Shown piece by piece: positions 54,876 to 63,935 of a stretch of 64,000 nt of DNA. The DNA comes from Prevotella micans DSM 21469 = JCM 16134 (GTDB lineage: Bacteria; Bacteroidota; Bacteroidia; Bacteroidales; Bacteroidaceae): the NCBI RefSeq assembly GCF_000614105.1, contig NZ_BAKH01000003.1:1-64000 (forward strand), given 5' to 3'. How positions within the stretch are numbered: the first letter of the stretch is position 1; each line of letters starts with the position of its first letter. The translations under genes were made by a program, and so were the position numbers. Below the pieces are notes generated by a model. The model had not been told where the DNA came from and ran no database searches. It was given only the letters and a program-made list of their open reading frames with translations.

Positions 54876-56471
54876 TTATTTCTTTGTAAGTCCTAGCCAG
54901 CGTAGGGGCTTTTTGATAAGTTTCTTCAATCCGCTTTCGCGCTGCTTCTTGGGCCGTGAAAATTCTTCGCGTATATCGTATTTCGTACTGCGCGGTTGCT
55001 GTTGCTTTTGAGGTGCTTTGCGACGGCTACTGCTTGAGGAACGACGCCTTTTATTACGCGATTCGGTTTTTTCTTCGGCTTGTTGCGGGATTTGATTAGA
55101 TGGTTGCCTTTGGGGTTGTTGCTTTTCGTTACGTGCGGGGCGTTTTCTCGAATTGCGAGTTTCGGATTTCTTTTCTTCAGTCTGTTTATCCGACTTATGC
55201 GAATCCTGGGGCCTATTTCGTCGCGAGCGTTGCTTAGTGTCCTTATGACTTTGTTGTTCGCGAGCTTTACGACGGCGTGAACGAGCATCTCCACTTCGTT
55301 TTGGTTTTGTTGCCTGCTGAGTGTAATCGGGGCCTTTACCTAGAGATTCTGGAAGAGGCATTTTTTCTACTTCACGGCCGAGGAATTTTTCGATTTGCTG
55401 AAAGAAATATATGTCGTCATCGTTGACGAAAGTTATTGCTACTCCGTCGCGGTCGGCACGTGCTGTTCGGCCGATTCTGTGAACATAATCTTCGGCATCG
55501 TGTGGCCCGTCGTAGTTTATAACCATTGCTATATCGTCGATGTCGATTCCTCGAGCCAGAATGTCAGTCGCGACAAGCACGTCAATCTGTCCGCTTTTGA
55601 AGCGGAACATCATTTCATCACGTTCAGCCTGCTCTAGGTCAGAGTGCATCTGCCCGCAATTTATTTGTTTCTGATTGAGCGATTGGGCTATTTGCTTCAC
55701 TTTTTGTTTTGAACCGGAGAAGATAATTACTCGTTTTAGGTCGCCCGCCTTAAAAATATCCTTGATGATTCCCATCTTTTGCGTTTCGTGACAAACATAG
55801 GCCTGTTGACGTATTTTCTCGGCCGGTTTGCTCACCGCAAGTTTAATTGTGACGGGGTCTTTGAGGAGTGTTTTTGCTAGATCTTCGATTTTAGCAGGCA
55901 TGGTTGCCGAGAACATTATTGTTTGGCAGGTTTGGGGTAGTTTCTTGGCAATAGTCATGATATCGTCAGAGAATCCCATGTCGAGCATTCTGTCAGCTTC
56001 GTCGAGGATAAAGAAACTAACTCTCGATAGGTCTACATTGCCGAGCGAGATGTGCGATATGAATCGTCCTGGAGTTGCAATGACGAGGTCGGCTCCGAGG
56101 CTTAGGCTTTTTAGTTCCTGGTCGTAGCGATTGCCATCGTTTCCGCCGTAAACAGCCACACAGGAAACTTTGTCGAGATAGTAAGAGAAGCCTTGTATGG
56201 CCTGGTCGATTTGTTGTGCAAGCTCTCTTGTGGGCGACATGATGAGGCAGTTTATAGCATCTTCGGGATAACCTCCACTTGCCAGTTTCGAGAGCACAGG
56301 CAGAAGATAGGCTGCTGTTTTTCCGGTTCCGGTTTGAGCCACTCCGAGCACATCTTTTCCTTTGAGAATCTCTGGGATACATTTTTCTTGTACCGGTGTG
56401 CATTTTTCGAAGTGCATGTCGTAAAGTGCGTCTAACACATTATCGTTTAATTCTAATTCTTCAAATACCAT
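54876..56471 (-). CDS. DEAD-box RNA helicase, RhlE-like
   Basis: The 531-residue product has the Q motif (FEKCTPVQEKCIP), Walker A AQTGTGKTAAY, PTRELAQQ, the DEAD box (FILDEADRMLDMGF), SAT in MFSATMP, then RGIDIDD and YVHRIGRTAR. The last ~150 residues are a basic, Arg/Lys/Gln/Ser-rich, probably disordered tail typical of RNA-binding extensions. Likely roles are ribosome assembly or RNA turnover, especially in the cold. It follows the lptF/G gene by 43 bases on the same strand. Confidence 0.93.
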   Translation of the reverse strand: MVFEELELNDNVLDALYDMHFEKCTPVQEKCIPEILKGKDVLGVAQTGTGKTAAYLLPVLSKLASGGYPEDAINCLIMSPTRELAQQIDQAIQGFSYYLDKVSCVAVYGGNDGNRYDQELKSLSLGADLVIATPGRFISHISLGNVDLSRVSFFILDEADRMLDMGFSDDIMTIAKKLPQTCQTIMFSATMPAKIEDLAKTLLKDPVTIKLAVSKPAEKIRQQAYVCHETQKMGIIKDIFKAGDLKRVIIFSGSKQKVKQIAQSLNQKQINCGQMHSDLEQAERDEMMFRFKSGQIDVLVATDILARGIDIDDIAMVINYDGPHDAEDYVHRIGRTARADRDGVAITFVNDDDIYFFQQIEKFLGREVEKMPLPESLGKGPDYTQQATKPKRSGDARSRRRKAREQQSHKDTKQRSRRNRPQDSHKSDKQTEEKKSETRNSRKRPARNEKQQPQRQPSNQIPQQAEEKTESRNKRRRSSSSSRRKAPQKQQQPRSTKYDIREEFSRPKKQRESGLKKLIKKPLRWLGLTKK

Positions 56472-56514
56472 TTTCTTGTTTTGTTTTTTCCCGTCCTCAT
56501 TCCGGGCGTGTTTG

Positions 56515-57717
56515 TTAGTTGGGTGCTTGTTTGTAGCAAAAATATGCTATGACTGCGAAGACGATGTTCGGAATCCATGCCGCGAGCATGGCAGGTGTGT
56601 TGGCATTGATAGCGAATGTCGACGAAATGGTTTGCAGGAGGATGTAACCGAAGCTCAATGCCAAGCCGATACCGAGATATAATCCCATTCCGCCTTTTCG
56701 TTTACGTGCCGAGAGCGACAATCCTATCACTGTGAGGATGAACGACGAAAACGACATTGCGATTCGTTTGTGATATTCAACCTCGTATTGCACGACGTTC
56801 CCCGAACCTCGACTGGTTTGTTTCGAGATGTAGGCGAGTAGTTCGGGCGATGTGAATGTTTCTTGCAGTCCTTTTGAGTAGACAAGGTCGGTTGGCTCCA
56901 TGAGGATGAGCGTGTCGAGATTGTCTCCGCTGGTTATGTGTTCTTTTAGTCCTTTTAGCTTTCGTATTTTCCAGTTGCTGGCTTTCCAATGAAACTTCGC
57001 GTCGGCCACGGTGTCGTATTGAATCTCGGTTGCCGTCATGTGCTCAACGAGCTTTTTGTTTTCAAACTTGTCGAGCGAGAATCCGTAGCCTCGTTTGTAT
57101 GTATTATCGTAGTTTTGAATGTATGCCACGGTGTTTTTGCCTACTTGCAGTTGTACGTTTTCGGCCGTGTTGTTTTTCTTCGAATTTCGGTATAGCGATT
57201 CGAAGTTTTGCCTGATTACGGTTCCGTGGGGAATCACAAAACTGTTGAGATAATAGGTTAGGCCGGCAATAAGCACGCACGAAATCATGTAGGGTCGCAT
57301 TAATCGATTAAACGACACCCCGGCAGCAAGCATAGAAATGATTTCGGAGTTGCCTGCCAGTTTCGAGGTGAAGAAAATCACGGCGATGAAGACGAAAAGC
57401 GGCGAAAAGAGATTGGAATAGTAGGGGACGAAGTTTGCATAGTAGTCGAACACAATGGCACGCCACGGTGCATGATATTGCGTGAACTTCGATAGGTTTT
57501 CGTTGAAATCGAACACGATGGCAATCGAGATGATAAGTAGGATTGCAAATACGTAGGTTCCAATGAACTTCTTGACGATATACCAATCGAGTAGTCCGAG
57601 AACGCGTTTCGGACTGAACTTTCCGATTATTTTTCTGAGCTGCGCGAGGTTGTGTCTGGTACGAGGCGATGTTGCTCGAGCTTTCAGACTTTGGAATAGT
57701 TCGGCTGGCTTGTTCAT
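56515..57717 (-). CDS. LptF/LptG-family lipopolysaccharide export permease
   Basis: The 400-residue product has the YjgP/YjgQ layout. Three N-terminal membrane helices are at residues ~50-130 (LLDWYIVKKFIGTYVFAI, FFTSKLAGNSEIISMLAAGV). A periplasmic beta-jellyroll spans residues ~165-295. Three C-terminal helices follow (MSFSSFILTVIGLSL onward). It works with LptB as half of the ATP-driven pump that takes lipopolysaccharide from the inner membrane. LptF and LptG cannot be told apart from this sequence. It follows tgt by 11 bases. Confidence 0.92.
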   Translation of the reverse strand: MNKPAELFQSLKARATSPRTRHNLAQLRKIIGKFSPKRVLGLLDWYIVKKFIGTYVFAILLIISIAIVFDFNENLSKFTQYHAPWRAIVFDYYANFVPYYSNLFSPLFVFIAVIFFTSKLAGNSEIISMLAAGVSFNRLMRPYMISCVLIAGLTYYLNSFVIPHGTVIRQNFESLYRNSKKNNTAENVQLQVGKNTVAYIQNYDNTYKRGYGFSLDKFENKKLVEHMTATEIQYDTVADAKFHWKASNWKIRKLKGLKEHITSGDNLDTLILMEPTDLVYSKGLQETFTSPELLAYISKQTSRGSGNVVQYEVEYHKRIAMSFSSFILTVIGLSLSARKRKGGMGLYLGIGLALSFGYILLQTISSTFAINANTPAMLAAWIPNIVFAVIAYFCYKQAPN

Positions 57718-57728
57718 ATCACGTTCGA

Positions 57729-58856
57729 TTATATTCTTCGTCCTAGTTTTTCAACCGCTTGCGATTTCCACACTGTGAAATCACCTTGCGCTATGTGCGA
57801 GCGAGCCTCTTTTACCAAGCGCAGATAAAATGCCAGGTTGTGGATGCTGGCTATTTGCATGGCCAGAAGTTCGCCGGCTTTGAAAAGGTGGTGCAGATAT
57901 GCTTTGGTGGTTATGCGGTCTATGGTGCATCCTTCGGGGTCGAGGGGCGAAAAATCGTTCTCCCATTTTTTGTTTCGCATGTTCATCGTGCCTTCGCTGT
58001 TGAAGAGCATTGCATTCCGACCGTTGCGGGTGGGCATCACGCAATCGAACATGTCTACTCCGCGTGCGATAGCCTCAAGAAGATTTTGCGGGGTGCCGAC
58101 ACCCATAAGATAGCGAGGTTTGTCTTTGGGGAGAATGTCGTTCACCACTTCAATCATTTCATACATCACTTCGGTTGGTTCGCCCACGGCTAGTCCGCCA
58201 ATCGCATTGCCGTCAGCTTCCTTATCGGCTACGAATTTCGCTGCCTCAACGCGCAAGTCTTTGTATGTACAACCTTGTACGATTGGGAAGAGACTTTGTT
58301 TGTGCCCATAAAGTGGTTCGGTTTCTCGGAAGCGTTTCAAACAGCGGTCGAGCCATCTTTGTGTGAGGGCAAGACTTTTTTTTGCGTATTCATAGTCGCT
58401 TTTCCCAGGCGGACATTCGTCGAATGCCATCATTATGTCAGCTCCGATGATTCGTTGGGTGTCCATCACGTTTTCGGGCGTGAAGAAATGTTTCGAACCG
58501 TCGATATGACTTCTAAATTCGCATCCTTCTTCCGACAATTTCCGGATGCCTGTCAACGAGAATACTTGGAAGCCTCCCGAGTCGGTGAGGATGGGTCGTT
58601 GCCATCCGTTGAAGTTGTGTAATCCACCGGCTTTTTTGAGCGTTTCGATTCCGGGTCGTAGATAGAGGTGATAGGTATTTCCGAGAATGATTTGTGCTTT
58701 CACTTGTTCGATGAGCTCGGCAAAGTGTACTCCTTTCACTGCGCCGGCTGTTCCGACGGGCATGAAGATTGGGGTTTCTATTTGTCCGTGGTCGGTTTTG
58801 ATTAAACCGGTTCGGGCGTTGCTTGCCGAGTCTGCGAATTGGAGTTCGAAAGTCAT
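57729..58856 (-). CDS. tgt: tRNA-guanine transglycosylase
   Basis: The 375-residue product exchanges guanine 34 for a queuosine precursor in GUN-anticodon tRNAs. Present are LTDSGGFQVFSL (active-site Asp near residue 92), GGLAVGEP near 220, MGVGTPQNLLEAI and FDCVMPTRNGRNAM near 265 with the nucleophile Asp. The zinc motif CxCxxC plus His of other bacterial enzymes is not seen: the region reads LDPEGCTIDRITTKAYL, with only one Cys, though AYLHHLF is kept. Zinc binding is therefore doubtful. It lies between lon (9-base gap) and the lptF/G gene. Confidence 0.94.
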   Translation of the reverse strand: MTFELQFADSASNARTGLIKTDHGQIETPIFMPVGTAGAVKGVHFAELIEQVKAQIILGNTYHLYLRPGIETLKKAGGLHNFNGWQRPILTDSGGFQVFSLTGIRKLSEEGCEFRSHIDGSKHFFTPENVMDTQRIIGADIMMAFDECPPGKSDYEYAKKSLALTQRWLDRCLKRFRETEPLYGHKQSLFPIVQGCTYKDLRVEAAKFVADKEADGNAIGGLAVGEPTEVMYEMIEVVNDILPKDKPRYLMGVGTPQNLLEAIARGVDMFDCVMPTRNGRNAMLFNSEGTMNMRNKKWENDFSPLDPEGCTIDRITTKAYLHHLFKAGELLAMQIASIHNLAFYLRLVKEARSHIAQGDFTVWKSQAVEKLGRRI

Positions 58857-58865
58857 TTCGGAGGT

Positions 58866-61328
58866 TTATTTGTTGTTGGTTTCGCTAATCGTGAGATTTA
58901 CCGGATTGGCAACGATTTGGTTTGTGAGTGCGATGTCCCATACCTGCTGAATATTCTCCACGTAATGGAACTGAACTCCTTTTCGATATTTCTCGGGAAT
59001 ATCTTCGATGTCTTTCCTATTTTCTCGACACATTACGATGTCGGTTATGCCGGCGCGTTTTGCGGCTAGAATTTTTTCTTTGATTCCGCCCACGGGGAGG
59101 ACTTTTCCGCGGAGGGTGATTTCGCCGGTCATTGCGATATTCTTGCGAACTTTTCTTTGCGTGAGTGCCGATGCGATACTAGTTGCGATTGTTATGCCGG
59201 CCGACGGTCCATCTTTCGGCGTGGCTCCTTCGGGTACATGAATGTGAATGTTCCATTGGTCGAAGATTCTATAATCGATTCCCAAACTGTCGACATGTGC
59301 TTTTACGTATTCGAGGGCTATTACGGCCGATTCTTTCATCACGTCGCCGAGATTTCCGGTAAGTGTGAGTTTGCCGGCTTTGCCTTTTGAGAGTGAAGTT
59401 TCGATGAACAGGATTTCGCCTCCCACGCTGGTCCATGCAAGACCGGTTACAACGCCGGCGTAGTCGTTTCCTTGATATATATCGCGATAGAAGGGTGGTT
59501 TGCCAAGCAATCCTTCGAGTTCCACGGGGGTTATTTTTTCGTAGTCGAGTTTCCCGTTCATTGCTTGCTGATAGGCCAGCTTTCGAAGTGCTTTATTTAT
59601 TTGTTTTTCGAGCTGCCGAACTCCGCTTTCGCGCGTATAACTTTCAATTATCTTTTCGAGGGCCTGTTTTGTGAATTTCAGCTTCGGAGCGTATTCGTCG
59701 AGCCCGCTATTGGAGAGTTCTTTCGGAAGAAGATGTCGCTTGGCTATTTCGATTTTCTCTTCGGTGATATATCCCGACACTTCGATTATTTCCATTCGGT
59801 CGAGCAGTGCGCGCGGGATGGTATTGATGTCGTTTGCCGTTGCGATGAATAGGACTTTAGACAGGTCGTAGTCGACATCGAGATAATTGTCGTGGAAGGC
59901 ATTATTTTGTTCCGGGTCGAGAACTTCCAGGAGTGCCGATGAAGGGTCGCCGTTTACGGTATTCTGTGTGATTTTATCTATTTCGTCGAGCACGAACACT
60001 GGGTTCGACGAATTGGCTTTTTGAATGTTTTTGATTATCCGGCCTGGCATTGCGCCGATATATGTGCGCCTGTGCCCGCGGATTTCCGATTCGTCGTGCA
60101 ATCCGCCGAGCGACATTCTCACGTACTTGCGTTTCATCGATTCGGCGATACTTTTGCCCAGGCTGGTTTTGCCTACGCCCGGCGGACCGTAGAGGCAGAG
60201 TATGGGCGATTTGTTGCTTCCTTTTAGCTGGAGCACGGCCATATATTCGAGTATACGCTCTTTGACTTTTTCCATTCCGTAGTGGTCGCGGTCAAGAACT
60301 CGTTTGGCGCGTTTGAGGTCGAGGTCGTCTTTGGTGTATTCGTTCCATGGAAGACCAACCATCGTTTGGAGATAGTTCACCTGAACGCTGTAATCGGGGC
60401 TTTGGGGATTGAGGGTGCTTAGTTTGTCGATTTCTTTTTGGAAAATCTTCGCTATCTCTTCCGACCATTTCTTTTTCTTAGCCTTTTCGAGGATTTCCTT
60501 CTTTTCCGGGGTTGAGTCGCCATCTCCGAGTTCTTCCTGAATATTTTTTATTTGTTGATGCAGGAAGTATTCGCGCTGTTGTTCCTCGATATCTTCGCGT
60601 GTTTTGGAGCGAATGTTTTGGCGCAGATGCTGGAACTGAATTTCGCGATTGAGAAGTTTCATTAGTCTGAAAAGCCTGTCTTTGACAGAATTTTCTTTCA
60701 GCATGAGCATTTTTTCGTAAACCGGGAAAGGCATATTGCTGCAAACATAGTTTACGGCTGCAATCGGGTGCGAAATATTATCTACGGCAAACTGCGCATC
60801 GTCGGGCAGCTCATCGCTCCCATGAATATACTCTTTTAGGGTATCTTTCATATCGTTCACGGCTGTGAGGAACTCTTTGTCGTCTTTGTCGACCAGTTCA
60901 TCGCTCAGCTTCGACGTTTTTGCGTGCATGAAGGGAGTTGTCGATGTGATTTCATCCAGATGGCATCGTCCGAGCCCCTGGAGCACCACCGTTCTGCTTT
61001 CTCCGTTTTCGCTTCCAGGCATATCGAAAGCGCGAATTAGCTTCACATAGATACCTGTGCGGTAGATGTCTTTCGATTTGGGATATTCCACATCGCCGTC
61101 TTTCTGACTAACGATTACAAAGATTGTTTCCGGATTTTCCTCCAGAAACCTCACCAATTCCAGCGTCGCTTTTCTTCCTACGAGCACCGGCATCAGAATT
61201 CCGGGAAACATCACCAAATTTCGTGTCACGAAGACAGGCACCTCCCCTTCGATTTTAATCCCATCAAAGTCGGGCATATCACCATCGTAATCTGTAAACA
61301 TATGTATAGGGTTATTGTTGGGTCTCAT
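58866..61328 (-). CDS. lon: ATP-dependent Lon protease
   Basis: The 820-residue product has the N-terminal substrate-binding domain (residues ~30-240), a coiled coil, the AAA+ module with Walker [14 protein letters not shown] (near 386) and [10 protein letters not shown], and the peptidase domain. The catalytic serine is in [14 protein letters not shown] (near 707) and the lysine in [17 protein letters not shown] (near 746). Lon degrades misfolded and regulatory proteins. The length is normal. A Met at residue 10 (61301) is an alternative start. A -7 box lies at 61355-61362. lon, tgt, lptF/G and possibly the DEAD helicase form one minus-strand unit. Confidence 0.96.
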   Translation of the reverse strand: MRPNNNPIHMFTDYDGDMPDFDGIKIEGEVPVFVTRNLVMFPGILMPVLVGRKATLELVRFLEENPETIFVIVSQKDGDVEYPKSKDIYRTGIYVKLIRAFDMPGSENGESRTVVLQGLGRCHLDEITSTTPFMHAKTSKLSDELVDKDDKEFLTAVNDMKDTLKEYIHGSDELPDDAQFAVDNISHPIAAVNYVCSNMPFPVYEKMLMLKENSVKDRLFRLMKLLNREIQFQHLRQNIRSKTREDIEEQQREYFLHQQIKNIQEELGDGDSTPEKKEILEKAKKKKWSEEIAKIFQKEIDKLSTLNPQSPDYSVQVNYLQTMVGLPWNEYTKDDLDLKRAKRVLDRDHYGMEKVKERILEYMAVLQLKGSNKSPILCLYGPPGVGKTSLGKSIAESMKRKYVRMSLGGLHDESEIRGHRRTYIGAMPGRIIKNIQKANSSNPVFVLDEIDKITQNTVNGDPSSALLEVLDPEQNNAFHDNYLDVDYDLSKVLFIATANDINTIPRALLDRMEIIEVSGYITEEKIEIAKRHLLPKELSNSGLDEYAPKLKFTKQALEKIIESYTRESGVRQLEKQINKALRKLAYQQAMNGKLDYEKITPVELEGLLGKPPFYRDIYQGNDYAGVVTGLAWTSVGGEILFIETSLSKGKAGKLTLTGNLGDVMKESAVIALEYVKAHVDSLGIDYRIFDQWNIHIHVPEGATPKDGPSAGITIATSIASALTQRKVRKNIAMTGEITLRGKVLPVGGIKEKILAAKRAGITDIVMCRENRKDIEDIPEKYRKGVQFHYVENIQQVWDIALTNQIVANPVNLTISETNNK

Positions 61329-61354
61329 TTAATTATCCTTGAATGATTGACGCG

Positions 61355-61362
61355 CAAAAGTA
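61355..61362 (-). promoter_or_regulatory. -7 box of the lon operon
   Basis: TACTTTTG on the minus strand lies 27 bases upstream of the lon ATG at 61328. Confidence 0.5.
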
Positions 61363-61493
61363 CAAAATAAAATATGAACGCATTTTCGAGCCTCATCCTC
61401 TTTGTTTTTCAGGGTTTGCAGGAAAATTCCACATCTCGGGAATGTAATGTCGGAACTTATTTTATTTTCCGAGACATACGACTGAAGACACCC

Positions 61494-61874
61494 CAAAAAA
61501 ACTTTTTTTCAGAGCCCTGCAACATGCAGGAAGCAAAAAAACTTTTTTTTTCACGCCACGCAATATGCAGGAACGAAATCAAACATTTTTTTCAGGCCCT
61601 GCAGATTGCAGGAAGCAAAAAAACTTTTTTTCAGAGCCACGCAATATGCAGGAAGCAAAAAAACTTTTTTTCGGGCCCTGCAGATTGCAGAGGTGGAAAA
61701 AAACTTTTTTTTTCACGCCAAAAGTTCCCAGAGACCCGAAAAAACATTTTTTTCCGACCAAAAGTTCTCTCGAGGTCAGAAAAAACTTTTTTTTCACGCC
61801 AAAAGTTCCCAGAGGACGAAAAAAACATTTTTTCCCATCAAAAGTTCCCCGAGGCCCGAAAAAAACTTTTTTTC
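61494..61874. repeat. Array 5: ten ~40-bp repeats with A-tract/T-tract palindromes
   Basis: The core AAAAAA-C-TTTTTT (sometimes CA) is centred at 61502, 61542, 61584, 61624, 61664, 61704, 61745, 61786, 61826 and 61866, that is every 40-42 bases. Between the first six cores lie variants of CCTGCA-nnn-TGCAGG, centred about half a period away. In the later part the link changes to a CCAAAAGTTCYC form. Five frames run open through the array only because the repeat lacks stops. The array sits in the 794-base gap between divergent lon and rimP. Confidence 0.92.
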
Positions 61875-62030
61875 CACACACCCAAATCCCCCAAGGTCGC
61901 CGAAAAATAAAATACACCTTATATAATATATATATAGCCCCCCGAAAAACACCCCAAACCCAACCACAACACCACAAACCTCCCATCCAAACCACGTATA
62001 AGCCTCAAATAGAGAAAAAAAGACAAACAT

Positions 62031-62062
62031 TTTGGCCAAAAATCGTTTTCTTCCTACTTTTG
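62031..62062 (+). promoter_or_regulatory. Promoter of the rimP-nusA operon
   Basis: TTTG at 62031-62034 and TACTTTTG at 62055-62062 are separated by 20 bases, a textbook Bacteroidetes promoter. Transcription would start near 62069, giving a leader of about 54 bases, most of which is the hairpin at 62077-62104. Confidence 0.75.
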
Positions 62063-62076
62063 CCAACGTTCAGAGG

Positions 62077-62110
62077 AATGAGGGGCTTAAAAAAGTCCCT
62101 CATTTTTATA
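62077..62110 (+). promoter_or_regulatory. Terminator-like hairpin (attenuator candidate) in the rimP-nusA leader
   Basis: AATGAGGGGCTT (62077-62088) pairs along all 12 bases with AAGTCCCTCATT (62093-62104), with one G-U pair and an AAAA loop, followed by TTTATATTC. It lies between the promoter and the rimP ATG at 62123. It looks like an intrinsic terminator placed inside the leader, so it may control entry into the operon. Confidence 0.75.
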
Positions 62111-62122
62111 TTCAAAAACAAA

Positions 62123-62590
62123 ATGATAGACAAAAACATCGTAAAGAACCTCGTTGAACAATGGCTCGAAGGAAAAGAATATTTCCTGGTCGATATTCAA
62201 CTTAGTTCCGACAACAAAATCGTAATCGAAATAGACCACGCCGACGGAGTGTGGATCGAAGATTGCGTTGAACTAAGCAAATTCATCGAAGAACGACTCT
62301 CGCGCGACGACGAAGACTATGAACTCGAAGTAGGCTCCGCCGGTCTCGGACAACCCTTCAAAGTAGCCCGACAATACGAAATCTTCATCGGCAAAAACGT
62401 AGAAGTACTCGGAGCCGATGGAAAAAAAGTTCGAGGAACACTCAAAAGCGTCGACGGCAACAACTTCATCGTGTCAGTTAACGAAAAAGTCCACGTCGAA
62501 GGCAAAAAACGCCCCGTGAAGATGGACGTCGACCACGAATTCAAAATGAACGAAGTGAAATACACCAAATACATAATAAGTTTCAAATAA
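62123..62590 (+). CDS. rimP: Ribosome maturation factor RimP
   Basis: The 155-residue product starts at the ATG at 62123 (MIDKNIVKNLVEQWLEG); a longer in-frame ORF upstream is only array 5 translated. The N-terminal alpha/beta domain (VDIQLSSDNKIVIEIDHADG, SKFIEERLSRDD, EVGSAGLGQPFK) and the C-terminal SH3-like domain (GKNVEVLGADGKKVRGTL) are both complete. RimP is needed for maturation of the 30S ribosomal subunit. It precedes nusA by 5 bases, as in most bacteria. Confidence 0.95.
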   Translation: MIDKNIVKNLVEQWLEGKEYFLVDIQLSSDNKIVIEIDHADGVWIEDCVELSKFIEERLSRDDEDYELEVGSAGLGQPFKVARQYEIFIGKNVEVLGADGKKVRGTLKSVDGNNFIVSVNEKVHVEGKKRPVKMDVDHEFKMNEVKYTKYIISFK

Positions 62591-62595
62591 AACCC

Positions 62596-63864
62596 ATGGC
62601 AACAAGAAAACAACAGTCAGAAGAACGTCCGAACATGATCGAAACCTTCAAAGAATTCAAAGACATGAAGAACATCGATCGCACCACACTCGTTAGCGTG
62701 CTCGAAGAAAGCTTCCGCAACGTCATAGCAAAAATCTACGGCTCAGACGAAAACTTCGACGTCATCGTAAATCCCGACAAAGGAGATTTCGAAATATATC
62801 GCAACCGAGTAGTTGTTGCCGACAACGAAGTACAAGACGACAACAAAGAAATAGGACTAACCGAAGCCCGGAAAATAGAACCCGACTACGAAATCGGCGA
62901 AGACGTCTCAGAACCCGTCAACCTCACCAAATTCGGCCGAAGAGTAATCCTCAACCTCCGACAAACACTCGCATCAAAAGTCCTCGAACTCGAACACGAC
63001 GCACTCTACAGCAAATACAAAGACCGAATCGGAGAAATCATATCCGGCGAAGTCTATCAAACCTGGAAACGCGAAGTACTCCTCGTCGACGAAGACAACA
63101 ACGAACTCATCCTCCCAAAAAGCGAACAAATACCAAGAGACAACTACAGAAAAGGCGAAACCATCAGAGCCGTAATCCTCCGAGTCGACAACGAAAACAA
63201 TAACCCCAAAATCATCATCTCACGCACCGCACCCGAATTCCTGGAACGACTCCTCGAACTCGAAATCCCCGAAATAAACGACGGCCTCATAGCAATCCGC
63301 CGCATAGCACGCATCCCAGGCGAAAGAGCCAAAATAGCCGTCGAAAGCTTCGACGATAGAATCGATCCCGTAGGCGCATGCGTCGGAGTACGCGGAAGCA
63401 GAGTACACAGCATCGTCTACGAACTCTGCAACGAAAATATCGACGTAATCACCTGGACCGACAACATAAAACTCTTCATCCAACGCGCCCTCGCACCAGC
63501 AAAAGTGAGCAGCCTCTCGATAGACGAAGAAAACAAAAAAGCCGAAGTCTACCTACAACCAGAAGAAGTAAGCCTCGCAATCGGACGCGGCGGAATGAAC
63601 ATAAAACTCGCCAGCATACTCACCGGATACACAATAGACGTGTTCCGAGAACTCAACGAACAAGACACCGAAGAAGACATATACCTCGACGAATTTGCCG
63701 ACGAAATAGACTCATGGGTCATCGAATCCATAAAAAATATCGGACTCGATACAGCCCGACAAGTGCTAAACGCACCACGGGAAATGCTTATAGAAGAAGC
63801 CGACCTGGAAGAAGAAACCGTCGACAACCTGTTGAAAACCCTAAAAGCAGAATTCGACAACTAA
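62596..63864 (+). CDS. nusA: Transcription termination/antitermination factor NusA
   Basis: The 422-residue product has the RNA-polymerase-binding N-terminal domain (residues 1-130; LVSVLEESFRNVIAKIYG), an S1 domain (about 140-205; ISGEVYQTWKREVLLVDED) and two KH domains (about 235-365; VGVRGSRVHSIVYELC, AIGRGGMNIKLASILTG). A short acidic C-terminal helical part follows. NusA modulates pausing, termination and antitermination. infB is expected next but lies beyond the window or starts past 64000. The hairpin in its own operon leader is a natural target for NusA feedback. Confidence 0.96.
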   Translation: MATRKQQSEERPNMIETFKEFKDMKNIDRTTLVSVLEESFRNVIAKIYGSDENFDVIVNPDKGDFEIYRNRVVVADNEVQDDNKEIGLTEARKIEPDYEIGEDVSEPVNLTKFGRRVILNLRQTLASKVLELEHDALYSKYKDRIGEIISGEVYQTWKREVLLVDEDNNELILPKSEQIPRDNYRKGETIRAVILRVDNENNNPKIIISRTAPEFLERLLELEIPEINDGLIAIRRIARIPGERAKIAVESFDDRIDPVGACVGVRGSRVHSIVYELCNENIDVITWTDNIKLFIQRALAPAKVSSLSIDEENKKAEVYLQPEEVSLAIGRGGMNIKLASILTGYTIDVFRELNEQDTEEDIYLDEFADEIDSWVIESIKNIGLDTARQVLNAPREMLIEEADLEEETVDNLLKTLKAEFDN

Positions 63865-63881
63865 ACAAAAATCCGTAGGTG

Positions 63882-63935
63882 ATGGATGTTGACTGAAAGC
63901 TGAAAAAAAGGATGAAACAATTCAGCAACGTCCAT
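63882..63935 (+). other. Imperfect inverted repeat after nusA
   Basis: ATGGATGTTGACTGAA (63882-63897) can pair with TTCAGCAACGTCCAT (63921-63935) with one bulge and one wobble, around a ~23-base loop containing an A-run. It lies 18 bases after the nusA stop and is not followed by a clear T-run. It could be a processing site or a weak terminator between nusA and the next gene. The bases 63936-64000 show nothing that I can support. Confidence 0.45.

Noticed and set aside
61374..62122. Long ORFs over array 5, including an in-frame N-terminal extension of rimP
   Set aside because: Several frames are open because the repeat lacks stops. The rimP promoter and leader hairpin lie inside the extension, and the family start is the ATG at 62123.
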